Counted from the stretch's first letter, positions 23,231-35,452 are shown. The stretch: DNA of 64,000 nucleotides from Blasia pusilla (GCA_050084515.1 CM114271.1:38440001-38504000); one strand, 5' to 3'. The notes: generated from the sequence alone by a model not told the origin. A program made the numbers and translations.

Positions 23231-24479
23231 TTGCAGCCACTGCCTTCACCACCACTAGTTTCCGCATATCTCTTCACTTCATGGAATCAGGTGTCCGCGG
23301 GACATTTGTAGGTTGAGCTTACAGGACTTCTTTGGTTGAAATTTGCTCACAGATGTAGAAAAGGCAAAATGTAGAGGAGGTAAGGGTAGAGAGTGGCCCC
23401 TCACAGTGATAAGGTAGTGGATACTGTGGTTCCTCTCAATCGGTTGCTCAGGAACTGTGGAGATGGGAGCTGGGATCAGTGGAGAGGGCTTAGGATTACG
23501 ACTAGAAGTGATCAGAAGCTCATGGAAAGGTGGGATTTGAGCTGAGCAGTTCTCAGAGGGTTTTATGACTGGAAATTGGGCTGTTCATCCCTGAGGATGA
23601 AGCTACAGAGATGGAGAAAGGTGCGTGATGGCTAAACTGTCTCGTATTGTGCTTGCACAGTCTCAGATGGGAGCTGGGTCAGTGGAGCACTGCCTTGTCT
23701 GGCTTGAGATGGCAACAAGAAGTCGGCAGAAGTTCAAGGGAGAGAAGGATTTGACTGGAGCGTTGCTTAGAGCATTCTTATGATTTGAAATTGTGCTGGT
23801 CCTCCCATAGAGATTTGAAAGTCACTGAAGCCACAGATTCAAAAGTCATTACAGCGCGTGCTAGACGGGGGAGAGCACGACCTCTCCTCACGAATACCAT
23901 CAATTCATAATGTGGATGTTCCCCAAATCTCCATGTCCGTAGCTTGCACACCAACATCAACCAGACCAATTCCATTCGATGGTTCCCTGCCCGGGCATAC
24001 CTTCCTGTGATCGATCCTAAACCCAAAACGAACTTCACTTTTGATAGATCGTCATCCCAAGAGCGGGGAAGAATTCCATCTCCTTGTTGTGAGCCAGCGA
24101 TGGTCATCCGACTTCCCACACCTCTTCTCCTCTCATCATCATCATCATCATCATCTTGCTGCCACAGTGCGTACGCACGTAAGAGCGATCTCAACTGGTG
24201 ATGTCCCAAGTCGTGAGTGATGTCGCTTTTCGCACTCCCGAATCTCTCTCTTTCCTCCGTCCATGGCTGAATCCCATCTAGAGGAGTTGCGTGCATTCCT
24301 CGACATCTGGCATTGCCGCCTGCAGTGCTCGACATCTGGCATTCCTGTATTCCCTGCATTCCTTGCTCGACATCTGGCAGTGCTGCCTGCATTGCGAGTC
24401 GGGAAGGACGGGCGAGGCAAGAGAGACACGGAGGGATTTCTGACCATCGCGTGGGTTCGTCGTGGAGCAGCTTGCCCAG

Positions 24480-24728
24480 TGGCATATGGAGCACTGGTCG
24501 GGGCGGGAGCAGGACTGCTGGCGACACTGGCGACGTACAAGTGCATCGCGTATGCTGCGGCCCAGCGAGATCGCAAGAAGCGATTAGCGAACAGCAAAAT
24601 TCTATCTTCCATAAAAGTGAGCATAAAATGCCTTACGTGTGTGTCTTGCTGTTACGTGATCTTACTGCTGGAGAGAGAAATTTTGGCATATAGAGAGACA
24701 AGTAGTAGCCGATTGAGGGTCCTCTTTG
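24480..24728 (+). CDS. Candidate second exon of the unrecognised small membrane protein gene
   Basis: After a CTTGCCCAG acceptor at 24479 the frame reads VAYGALVGAGAGLLATLATY, then KCIAYAAAQRDRKKRLANSK. This is a Gly/Ala-rich hydrophobic helix followed by a cluster of basic residues, a typical topology signal for the cytosolic or matrix side. The phase fits the donor at 22448. The exon may end at a donor at 24617 (GTGAGC) or at 24729 (GTGAGT); a TAG at 24734 lies just inside the second. Upstream, the frame is open back to 24263 and includes three copies of a CTCGACATCTGGCA block (24299-24382), so it could instead be a separate gene. No family recognised. Confidence 0.3.
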
Positions 24729-24739
24729 GTGAGTAGTTT

Positions 24740-26465
24740 TGTTAAGTCCTTAATAATGGTGGTTGTATTTACTTATTTAGATTTTGTTCCTCTCTCTTGA
24801 TTTTGTTTTTTTACAATGTGGGCCCATTTATCTTTCTCTTGTGAATTAAGAGTCGTAGCCTTTCTTTCAACCAAGAAACTCTCACAAACATGGATCCCCA
24901 TACGGATTTATTTTTAGTCCACGTGAAGCAGCTGGACCGATGAATATGAGTGACATTGCATCTTCACATCTAGGTTTTCAAACACTAATCTATACTATTA
25001 AGGGCCTCCTCGTCCTACAGCCACTCGTCCACTAGGGTTCTTATAGTAAATTGAATAGAAGTAAATATATATTTTTTAATTTCAAGATTTCAATGTCACC
25101 CACACTCTAGTGGTTGACGGGGAAGGGACGTGGTTTCTTCTTTTACTGTAGTTATTCAAGTCACATAAAGCATTCTCTCAATCCCATGGGTCATCCATCT
25201 ATGCCCATGCTCTAGGCACTACCACTATCCACGGTGGACACCTGTCCATGTGGACTGTCAACAAGTTCAAGCTCACTTTACCCTCCACAGAGAAAGAATG
25301 AATGAGAGCTTTTGTGCGCGGGGCCCAAGAGGCCCATGGAACTCGCCCACTAATCTAGACTATTAAACTTGACATTGATGAGTATTTAGAGAGAGAGAGA
25401 GAGTCTATGTTCCCAACTTTCACCCGTCGAATGCACATTTAAAAAAGCACTCGTACTGATCATGATCGTCCCGTGTTTATGCGCATCTTCACCTTTGCAG
25501 GAACGTACCTCAAACCGACGCAACGGACAAGCCTCAACGAGTTGGATGCCGTTCTGAACTCTGTGACCACTCATCGAGCAAAATTGCCACCTCGCCTCCA
25601 CTGAAACCAAAGATAGTAAGTTGGAATCGACCTCCACGAGTTCCACATCCTTACGTGTTGGGATTACGTATGACGACCCGTTATGCGAAGTCCAAATTTG
25701 GGCGTTTTGAGTGTCACAAGTTCCAACACGTGATACAACAATCCAAATCGGAACATTTGGCGGACTTGTAAATCCGGGAAGACTCGTGTAATAATATAGA
25801 TGAGGGAGGCTTTCAAGGATGTCAAGAGTTAATCATTATTTTTTAAATTTTTAAATGAAAAAACTAAATTTATCTAATTATTAAAACCTTCCCCTCATTA
25901 TACTTTTCTACTCAATATGAGGTAAAATGAAAAAAAATTCCCAAAAAAGTGAAACCTCTCTAGAAGTAGTCATTTGAAATTTCCTCTTCTAAGAAAAAGA
26001 TGAAAAGAAATCAAGACTAAAGGGAAACTCTCAACGGCCCTATATTTGAATGAGATATGATTTTATTTGATTTACATCGGACACATATGAAATTAATAAT
26101 AAAATAATAATATTTTGGAATTAATAAGTTGTGGTGCGCATACACAACGCTATCATCCAACATACACGATCCCATGCTAACTCATGATACACACAACGAG
26201 AAGTACCAAAATATACCCCCTTCCCTCTCCCAAGCCCTCTCCACGATAACCTATGCTTGCATGTCACATCCTTGGCTCTTGACTTGCTGTAACGGGTCAA
26301 GGATCACTTCCCAAAGTGGAAAGTCAACTATATTAAAAATAATAGCTTATCTGAAATAGTAAGTTCCTCACTATGGCTCCAAATGAGTCAAAACTAAAGG
26401 GAAACCTGCTCTCTCAGATTACCTGTGGCCTCAACTGGTCATCCTTGACCTCCTGAGGCTATCCT
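24740..26465. other. No gene recognised; dispersed repeat fragments
   Basis: Sequence at about 24906-24985 (TTTTTAGTCCACGTGAAG onward) recurs near 39676-39775. A Helitron-type 5' start TCTATACTATTAAGGGC, preceded by A, lies at 24989 (+). Another, TCTATATTATTACACGAG on the minus strand, starts at 25800; no matching ends were fixed for either. Sequence at about 25145-25260 resembles the 3' part of the SINE at 39785-40050. Confidence 0.45.
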
Positions 26466-26471
26466 CAAGTC

Positions 26472-26479
26472 TATATAAA
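26472..26479 (+). promoter_or_regulatory. TATA box upstream of a CT-rich leader
   Basis: The canonical TATATAAA is followed 35 bases later by a long (CT)n tract. A TATA box with a start site about 30 bases downstream, leading into a CT-rich 5' untranslated region, is a common plant promoter layout. No convincing gene follows: the first ATG after the tract is at 26662 and its ORF is short and without motif. Confidence 0.4.
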
Positions 26480-26510
26480 GGCGCTCTATTAGATCTCGTC
26501 GATCTGCAAA

Positions 26511-26514
<4 letters not shown>

Positions 26515-26598
<84 letters not shown>
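26515..26598. repeat. (TC)42 microsatellite
   Basis: Eighty-four uninterrupted bases of TC. A minus-strand ORF reading Arg-Glu repeats through it is an artefact of the dinucleotide repeat. Confidence 0.98.
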
Positions 26599-26599
<1 letters not shown>

Positions 26600-26601
<2 letters not shown>

Positions 26602-27470
26602 CATACAAAAACTACTCATTGTATACTCTCTTTTGCACATCTACTTGTGCGTTTGCTTTAGGATGACTGATTACAAAGGTCATCAAAATTGCTATTCAAT
26701 CGCTTCAAATTCTTGTCATTTCCAACTCCAACTCGTCGAGCATTTCTTCCTCTGTAGCAACTTCCTCCTCCTTGTGCAAAGCCTTAATGAACACCACAAC
26801 CATAAACTTCTGCTGTAGAAAATCATTGATCCCTTTCCCCTCCTCTACCTCTCCCATTCAGCAACAATTTTGGTTGTTGTTCTCCTCTGCTCCCAACTGA
26901 TCCCTTTTCTTAATCTAAAAATTCGTAGCAAGACCTTCAAATGCTCTTAGATCCTTGTCTTGCTACTCCTTCTTACTCGGTTGCTTTACCTCTACTCTAC
27001 TCTATGGCATTGGCCTATGTGCTTCCTCTTTTCAAGTCCAATTCAATCCACGATTCCTCATGACCAAGCTCGTGACTAAATTGTAAAATGGCTTTTGAAT
27101 CTTGCCTTCAATTCCCTATCTTTGTCACTCCTTCCTCTTTCTCTCTTGCTTCATCTTAGACTTCTTTGCCTAGTCTCATGGATTCCTCTTCATTTCATCC
27201 TTTGGTGTTCTCTCCTCTTTGCACAAAGCCATACCAACAACGTTACGAGAGGGTGATCAAGACAAATGGTAAATAGATCAAGCACGTGGGACCCAAAGGG
27301 TCAAAAGGCTGAAGAACACATTAAAAGTCATTCATTCACTGACCCAGAAAAAGATCATAAAGACCTTCTCCTAGCTACAGCCTAGAGCACTTGAGCGATG
27401 AATAATGACGTTCCTAATATAACAATCTAAATCATAAGGCACTAGCTGTAGTAAAGAATAGAAATTCTCC
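26600..27470. other. No gene recognised
   Basis: Pyrimidine-rich plus strand with short ORFs only. It could contain the untranslated 3' part of the minus-strand LINE that ends near 27.4 kb, but no poly-A tail was found. Confidence 0.45.
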
Positions 27471-27479
27471 ACATCTATT

Positions 27480-29449
27480 TTATGAGCTAGTCTAATCTCT
27501 TCATACCTTGGACATGTAACAAACACATGCTCTTCATCCTCAATATTTTCTCCGTCACATAACCTACAAATTCGTTTACTTCTATCAATATTAATATTAA
27601 ACCATCATCCTTCCTCAATTCCTAGCCTATGAGACCCAGATCTATGTCGTGCGATAATATGACGTGAGAACGTGGAGATCCCCGCAAGTAGGTATTCTTG
27701 TTCACAATATACAAGCATAAGATTAACATGAAGTTGATAAAACTCCATTTTGGTGCCCGGTCTGTTCCAAATAATGTTGAGAAATTGCTTCTATAGATGC
27801 TCGCGGAGTGCCATCGGTTTCAAGTCCCAATCGCGTTCCGCCACATTCCACTTTGAAGACCAATTCACCACATCCGCCATCCACCCTATGGAATGTGTGG
27901 CTCGCAAATCTTGATGAGGGAGGCGAGAAACATCAAGATATCTCACCCTTGTGATGTAAGTGATGGTCAAGTAAAGAGCTTCAACCTCTAGAGGAAGAAA
28001 ACATGTTTCCGCAAGAAGAATAGCATACAGAGTTTGGTTTCTTATACCTAATTCTTCTTGTAGAAAGATCTTTTGCACCCTCTCCACGCGCTCCCAATCT
28101 GTCTTCTTACAACTAGGGCCCCAAACTTGGGTCCAATATAAGACCACCGGCAACACTAAGCTCCTAAATAAGAATTTCCTAAGACCCCAAGACACAAGAT
28201 GAGCTCTTCTACACCGGTTTAGAAATGAATATAGAGCTTTGTAACCAGCTTCTACTCTCTTTTGCACACAAAGTGTCTAATTATAGTCATGAGAGAAATC
28301 GATGCCTAGATATTTGTAACTCTTCACTTGTTCTAATTGTAGACCTTTGTAAAAGAACGAGAACTTGGATCTAGTACCCAATATAATGACTTTAGACTTC
28401 TTCATATTAACCTTCATCTGATTCTGGGTACAAAACCTTGCCAAAGTGCCGAGGTGTTTTTGTAAACTAATGCCATCAAGTACTAGTAATATAATATCAT
28501 CTGCATACAATAGAGCTTTGATGACAAAGTCCCCAAGCTTGTCACCTTCACTATCACATTCCTCCAACCACTTTTCAATATCATCTATGAAAACTCCAGA
28601 GAGAGTAGGGGAGAGAGGACAACCTTGAATGACTCCGATTGTACTCAAGATCTCTTGAGTTTGTGAACCTTTGATCTTGGCCCAAACGGAATGGTATAAC
28701 GTGGCCACGGCTGCTAGGAGATTTGGTGGTACTCCAATGGCTTGCAGCCTTTCCCATAAGAGCTTACGAGGTACAATATCAAAAGTTTTCTTGAAATCGA
28801 TGAAGCCGCAAAATAAAGCTTTTCCATTGCCCTTAGATTTCTCTCATAAAACATGCAAGGCCAAGATATGGTCGATGGTGTTGTATGTTGGGCGAAAACC
28901 AGCTTGGACCCGTGCTCTCTTTTGGAAAGACTATGTCCATGTGCTTAACTTTGACTCCACCAATTTCCCAAAAAACTTGGCAAAAACACTACCCACCATG
29001 ATAGTGCAATAGTTTGTCACCAAGTCCTCCCTTTCTGATTTGTGAATAGGAACAATCTCCCGTAGCGACTAGGTTGAAGGAAAACCATAGATAGCAGCAA
29101 CTCCCAATACTTTGGTGAGGATCGGTCCAATACAATCTCCTCCCCACTTGAAAAGTTCAATAGAAAGACCATCCAAATCCTCACATTTACCATTCTCTAA
29201 TCTTCTTAGTTGAGTCATCACCTCTGCTTCAGAGAATAAGCCAGGTATTCCTTCACAATGTGGCATAGATGTAGCGTCGGGGATGAAATAGAGCTTTTCG
29301 GCAAAAGATATCAAAGACTTGGGATCAAGAGTAGTTTTTGAAGACCCTACTACTACCCACAAGCAAATAAAACAAACTTTGTTAAACATAGCATTTGCAA
29401 CCTTGACCAGATGTTGCCCATATGCCTGTGACTCTGTCATACTCCCCAA
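27480..29449 (-). pseudogene. LINE (non-LTR retrotransposon) reverse transcriptase ORF, decayed
   Basis: Read on the minus strand, the family order is intact though broken into several frames. The region before RT contains LFSEAEVMTQLRRLENGK and DLDGLSIELFKWGGD (29069-29300). RT motifs follow: VQAGFRPTYNTIDHIL and CGFIDFKK (about 28790-28910), GVIQGCPLSPTL (about 28600-28645) and ALLYADDIILL with the catalytic YADD (28497-28508). The thumb and connector lie at 28267-27791. The 3' end has GSHRLGIEEG and a zinc-finger-like CRLC with EEHVFVTCP (about 27520-27640). Stops at about 28275 and 27610 and at least two frameshifts kill it. No endonuclease domain or first ORF is visible upstream, so it is 5'-truncated, as LINE copies usually are. 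A LINE RT copies its RNA directly into nicked chromosomal DNA. Confidence 0.88.
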
Positions 29450-29456
29450 AATCTCT

Positions 29457-29524
29457 TTGCCCTCCTTTCAAGGAGGGCAAGGAGCTAATACTAACTCCTC
29501 CTATTGTGGAGTTGGTATTAGCTC
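29457..29524. repeat. Two adjacent strong hairpins
   Basis: Hairpin one: TTGCCCTCCTT, a two-base loop, then AAGGAGGGCAA (29457-29480), an 11-bp perfect stem. Hairpin two: GAGCTAATACTAACTCC (29482-29498), a nine-base loop, then GGAGTTGGTATTAGCTC (29508-29524), a 17-bp stem with a single mismatch or G-U pair. They are separated by one base and sit immediately upstream of the first readable LINE frame. Confidence 0.85.
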
Positions 29525-29529
29525 TTTCA

Positions 29530-32500
29530 CTCTATAATAATCTATCTTGTGGCAGGAAATTTGGCAATTCTATTATCTCCTTCTACTCATATTGGGCCAC
29601 TTCGTAATCACCGCTCTTAGAAGTGTCTACTTGGCGCAATTGATTCATTGCAACTATAAGAAGCATAAGAGAGGGTCTCCTTACCATTCTATAGTTGGTG
29701 ATGGAGTTCTTATACATCTTTGAGTTTTTGGGTCATAGGAATGAGTATCTTCTAAGCAATCTACAAGGTTACACTCACGTCCATTAGTTGTGGCTATTTA
29801 TCAATTATAACCTAGGGCCAAATCTTTTGCTTGCATCTATGGTAGAGGTTGCGACTTGGAACGTACTACGTGAAGTGTTATGATATTAAGACTTCCAACA
29901 TCCAACATTTATTTTGTGCAATTTCTTTTGAGAAGAAATTCAATGGCTTCCATAGAGGTCTCATTGACATCTATTTTAGATTCTCCTTTCATTGGTTTCA
30001 ATCTTAATGACAATATAGTTAAGCTCAAACCACATGACCACCCAGCATGATCAATCTGCAAGTTAATCCCTTGTACAGGGATTACAAAACCTTGATAGAG
30101 TTTCGGAGTCCTACTTTTGGGTTGGTCATTCTTCCTCAATCATCTGTCCAAAGAATAGTTAAATCTTCACAAGATAAAGGACAAATTACCCATAATATGA
30201 GCCACAATCCTTACCACCCTAATTTGAATATCCTCCAAGATGTTGCCTATTCTCTACCTGTTGAGAGGCCAACTTCTATTGATATTATTTACAATGGTAG
30301 CATCTGCTTTCATGCAAGCGTATATTTAGATGACAACTTGCTTATTGATGTATCTAGTGCATCGCTTGATCTACACCTAACAATAGAGACTGCCTCTTTC
30401 TTTCTTGTTCCCTTTCCATCGTGGTTTCTTCACAGGCGATTCTACATTCTTTAATAACATGCGATTAAGATCTTGATAGTTATTAAACCCTTCTCATTAT
30501 ATAAGCCATACCTACTCCTAATGTACTAACTTCAAAAATCTATTGCATTATACTTTACTTCAAAGACCTTTGTTTTAAGTAGAGAAGTATATTGGCTTCG
30601 TAGGGATAAGTCTTATCTATTTGATGAAGCCTTATATCATCACCTTCCAGTGGTACATGTAGAGTTGTATGTTTGATAACTCTTAATCTTCCTGAGGCTT
30701 GTTCTGGTTCTTTTTCGCTAGTTCTCACAGTCGTTCACCTAGCTCCCCCTGGAGGCAACATTTTAGTGAGCTTAAATTGTCCAAACATTTTCGGGTGATA
30801 TATTTTCTCTATGCAATTGCTTACTATGATTGTGGGAAGAACTTGTTCTCGAGTGGTTCTTTCCCGACGGATAGAAAGTGTGTAGGTGGCCATGGCAAAG
30901 TGAACGGGCGTTCCAACATGAGCTTCTGAATAACAAACCCTCTAGACAAAGAGCATACAAACACATCCTCTGAATCTGCAATTCAATTATTGCTATCTCA
31001 AAACTGAAATTGATCTTCATTTCTATACTAAGCTTTATGTGCTTCCAATTTTTTGCAACTCACATGTCAAGAAGAGGTCTTCTGTCCTCTTGAGGTATGC
31101 CTTACTTTGTATCTCAGAAATGGCAATTTCAACTTTTCCTTCTTTATAGTTTCATATGTGGAGTGCACTACACACATCTTTGTGTGCTGATTACTGTAGA
31201 GAACATTTCCACCGTACCCACAACATTGCATTTCTCTAAATGTAGAGGAACATATGTTCTTCCATTTAAGTAGGTAGCTATCAGCGAATGACCAACCATT
31301 ACAATAGGGTTGGCAATGTTGTTTTCTACGGTGGGAAATTTGTTTTTGGTTAATCTTTCTCTGTATTGCTAAACGAGTCTTATTGAATGTATAGGATTGT
31401 CTTCTTGAGATTCTGACCATACTGCTCAGGTTCAAGGAGACTAAGCAATTTAATTATAGTAAAGAAGGAGTTAAACATAATAAGAAGTAAAGGTTTATTC
31501 TGAACTCCCTGGTTTGGTCGACATATGGAATAGTGGTCAGCAGAGTAGAAGTCTCAACAGAGATTAGAGAGCTCATGCAGAGTAGAAACTTGTGTGAGAG
31601 ATATAATAGAGTGTGGAGAGAGAGACAGAGATGGATTGAAAGACTAAAACAGAGATGGGTAGATGGCACATTGGAGCCTAATCTAAATACTCGGTTAGTC
31701 CTCAAATCCTTGGTAGTTCTCCGTAGCATAGACACTATATGAAAGGTCTGAAAGTTATGGTACACAAATGGGGTATGCCCCATTTATTCCTTCCTTCAGT
31801 TCTGGTGAGGTCTCAGCAATGAGATGGATTGAGTTTAGTGGTATTGAATCCATACCTGCCCAATCATTCATCATACCTGCATCAATCCCACATTCACTTG
31901 GCATGATGCTCCAACTGATTGTGCACAAATTTTTTCACACTCGACTTTATTCCTTCATTTCCTTACTCATCTTCTCAAGGCTGCAAATCTTAGGGAGGGT
32001 ACAAGACTATTTATCGCACTATGAGTTGCAAGGTAGATGGAGTTTACATTGCCACATAATTCTATGGCTTGATATTGAAGATGTTAAACATGTCACATCA
32101 TAAATTTGTCCATACATTCCATATTGTGATGAAGTTCTCTCGGCGTATTTTTCCCTAGAAGCCATGCCAATCTAAGTGATGCTTTCTTGCAATTAGTTTT
32201 GCATAAGAAATTGCACAAATGCAAGAAGGGCGTTTCTATTTTTAGGAAAAAGGCACAACGACCATATAGATGTCTTGGCTTCCTTTCATCCCTTAAGCTT
32301 GAGCCATTCATTAACCTACTTATAATGAAATAGAATTATTATATGCCCTCCACATAGGACCGTATTGCGATCCCCTATTATCCTCTTTTGTTGTTGTAGC
32401 TATGGGGAGCTCACACGAGCATCGATCCAACGGGTTATTTCATTTTTATCTGCTGAAATGTGCTTTAAAATTAGAACCTACAAGATGATTAGACATTGAT

Positions 32501-32830
32501 AGAGAATCACCAAAGTGCCTTGGGCTTGGTGGACTCGAAAACATTAGATTGCGCCTAGTCTACACGAATGTCTTAAGTAGGTATGTATCCTCCACACATG
32601 TTGACGTAACTTGGCTCCAGATTCCCATTATTTCCAGGTCTCGGGTTATCCATTTTATTGACTACAATCCACCGTCTAAGAGAACTTATCTCTACAAGTC
32701 CGCCTCTGTTCTATGGATCCATCCAACTGTGTTGTATGCTAATAGACTAGCCATCCTTGATCATCTTACCTTTCCTTCTTTTTGGTCCAATCACGAGTTG
32801 CTCAAAGCATATCCAAAAGTTTTCACTAGT
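29530..32830. other. No gene recognised
   Basis: ORFs of 60-135 codons on both strands (for example 30047-30454 + and 31067-31435 -) show no assignable motif. A minus-strand ORF at 32093-32311 has Cys/His spacing faintly like the zinc finger at the end of LINE RT proteins, too weak to call. Confidence 0.4.
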
Positions 32831-32837
32831 AAAGTTA

Positions 32838-33195
32838 TTGGATAACTTGGGAGATATTGTAAGTAGAAGATCTCCCAACTTTGAGCTTGCTACCAACCAG
32901 ATTTAGAGAGTTTTCAGTTCTGACTCGACCGTTCAGCATTGGCAGCTGGTGGAGGGAGCTCAAAAAGGAGATGAAGTTTCTGCAGCATAAAATGTGCAGG
33001 ATCTCGAGCCTAGACAACTTTTCAAAAGACTCGGGAAAGGTCAGCAAGCTTGGGAGGTCAATAAGACCAAGATGTTGAAGTTGGTCCAGATACTCGATTG
33101 ATTCAGGTAGAGATCGTAGGCGTTCCCAGTGCCATGGGCCTAATTCCTCCAGCTTAGAGAGGTAATGGCCAAAAGCACTGGGTAAGGTTTCGACT
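32838..33195 (-). pseudogene. Leucine-rich-repeat remnant, NLR type
   Basis: The minus strand has an open frame with repeated LRR patterning: ETLPSAFGHYLSKLEELG, LRSLPESIEYLDQLQHLGL, LPSLLTFPESFEKLSRLEIL and FLSSLHQLPML. The LPxSxxxLxxLxxL spacing of about 23-24 residues is that of the leucine-rich repeats at the C-terminal end of plant NLR immune receptors. A TGA lies directly upstream of the first repeat. After LPML the pattern is lost and the frame ends at about 32836. No NB-ARC, TIR or coiled-coil domain was found nearby, so this is a fragment. Receptor-like proteins with related LRRs remain an alternative, but the PESF/PESI form favours NLR. Confidence 0.6.
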
Positions 33196-33258
33196 CACAT
33201 GACACTACTATACATTCAAGATGGTTGGAGTAGATGAAACCTTAAAGTAAACCAAACC

Positions 33259-33440
33259 GAGTCGGACACCAGCAATGTAGATGACAGGGAAAGACGTTCC
33301 CAGCAATCACCGTAGTAAAAACCGACAAAGCACAAGGCAGAACAAAATTGAGTCGGCCACCAACACTGCAGATGATAGGGAAAAGACGTTCCCAGCAATC
33401 ACCGTAGCAAGGATCGACAGAGCACAAAGGGAAAAAAGAA
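33259..33440. repeat. Two-copy tandem repeat, 91-bp unit
   Basis: GAGTCGGACACC starts copy one at 33259 and GAGTCGGCCACC starts copy two at 33350. Both share GACGTTCCCAGCAATCACCG. It lies just upstream (minus sense) of the LRR remnant. Confidence 0.85.
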
Positions 33441-33444
33441 GCAA

Positions 33445-35440
33445 AAAGCTTCTCAGAATGGCACGTCGGAGAGAGCACGCCGCAGTTAGAGGCAATCTGA
33501 GGACGATCACAAGAGTGGCTTAACATGAGTCTCTCAATCAAAGACAATCACAAGAGTCGACAAACAAACATCAAGAGCACAGAAGCAAATGACACAAGGG
33601 CGGCAAGAGTGAGGGGGCAGACTGGGCGAATGGAGATGGAAGAGAAACTAAGCGTCCGCCGGTTTCGAACTACAGTTGTAGCACACGCTTGGAAAGTAAT
33701 GAGACATCGATCGCAGCACGCTTGAAACCTGGGAGGAATCCAGAATCAGATTGCAGCACACGAGAGCGAAGCGACACGGAAGAGAAAGAACGACGGCTTA
33801 CGTTCGGCTGCTTCAGCTGCCGCGCATCTATTGCGTTCACAATTGTGGTAGAAGCTGGGCTACTGTGCGAGGCCCCCCTATAATCAGATTAGCTAATCCG
33901 GGAAAGCCACATAACCACGCAGTCCGGATTGAGTCCCTGCGCGGCGAGATTGCAGAAAGATGATGTGGCGCAGTCCCTAGGATCCAATGCATTTAAAGCC
34001 TATTAATACATGCCGTAACTAATTTGAGACCCTACATATTTTTGTTATTTTGGCGACTGAGAAACTGACACACCAATCCGGCTAGCTAAACACGTAACCC
34101 CGGTTCTCCCCGGACATTGGGGACGGGCCCTTTTGATCTCGTTTTGTTTTGTTTTCGTAGCAGAAGGATATTTCGAGGACGGCGGCTCGTCGAACCGTGG
34201 AACGGTCCGCGGTCCAGGTAGTGTCGGTGTTGATGTGGATATCGATGGTCACCGTCGGGCTGTCTACAATATCTACATTAATCCGGACCTCGTGGATAAT
34301 CGAGCCCGACGTACGGCGTTCGCGGGGGTCTTGCCCACAGCCGTCGTCTGTAGAGCGCGACGCGCGTCACAATCGACAGTAGCACTCAGCGCTCACCACT
34401 GTCACTACCTCGACCGACGCACGTGCACGACTTCATGCTCTCTGTTGCTCCGCATATTCGAAGTTCGCACTTTGTCGCAGTTCAGAGATCAAACTCACCA
34501 CTTCGCGGAGCCGGGACACGTCGAGTCCTCCCCAGGGATGGCCCGCCCCACAGCCTCTCCCGAGTCCCGACCTCCGAGTAATAACACTCAATCGTATAAA
34601 TGTAAATAACAGTAAGTCGTATAAATAGACGGACCGGACCGAAACGAACTTAAGGAACGAGAACGCGCGGGGCGCAAACTGCTGGAGTTTAGCAGGAGAC
34701 GCGCCGCCGACTGTACACGTCGGAGGAACAGGCACGACTCCCGGCGGCGCGAGATAAACGTATATACAGGAACTCGCACATGCGGCATTAGAACATACTG
34801 TAGTAACTGTACGTATCTCCGACGCGAGATACGGACCTCAGCGGACCCGTGACCGAAGCGTGAAACGACGCTCTGGCCACAAGCGACAAACTTTGCGAGC
34901 TCCGTCAATGCAGTCGCCTGTTCAGATGGGAACGGCTGTGCGAACTGTGGGGATGGCAGTGGGCACTACCTCATCACGATCGGTTTGCCGCCGCGCAATC
35001 TGTGAATCTGTCAATTCCTGTGGAGCCGAGTTGAGACCTCACGTACGGTATCGACATCGCCGTACATGAGTGACTGCGGGCTGCACTCAAGGTCATCTGC
35101 CCAGAACTTGCGGGGAATGCATGTGACTGCCTTTCGTGGTACGTGATGTGCGGCGATTCATGAGCGAAGGATCGATTACTCACTTGTTGCGTACACTCCT
35201 TGCGCTCGAGTGCGCCAGCTCTAGAGCGCAATCGGATATGGGTAGCTCGTCGCAATGCCCGTTTCTGGATTGGAGTGTCCGTGGGGCGAGGTCTCATGAA
35301 GGGCGTCTGTTAATGGTGGGCGCATGTTCGCGCAGTGTCCGCTGCACGTTCAGCGGGAACATTGCTTGTAATCCTTCCGTGGCGAACATGAATCGCCCAG
35401 CTTCGGCAACGAATTCCGGCCCGATGATGGTGGATCATTC
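33445..35440. other. No gene recognised; CG-dinucleotide-rich stretch upstream of phytocyanin
   Basis: Visibly rich in CG dinucleotides compared with the AT-rich surroundings. Several 60-160-codon ORFs (for example 34133-34609 + and 35136-35543 +) are low-complexity and lack motifs. This may be the unmethylated upstream part of the phytocyanin gene island. No exon is supported. Confidence 0.45.
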
Positions 35441-35452
35441 TTCAGGGGACTA

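Noticed and set aside
26431-26640. Arg-Glu repeat protein
   Set aside because: Translation of a (TC)n microsatellite.
32093-32311. Zinc finger of a second LINE
   Set aside because: Cys/His spacing is only suggestive and no RT motif lies upstream.
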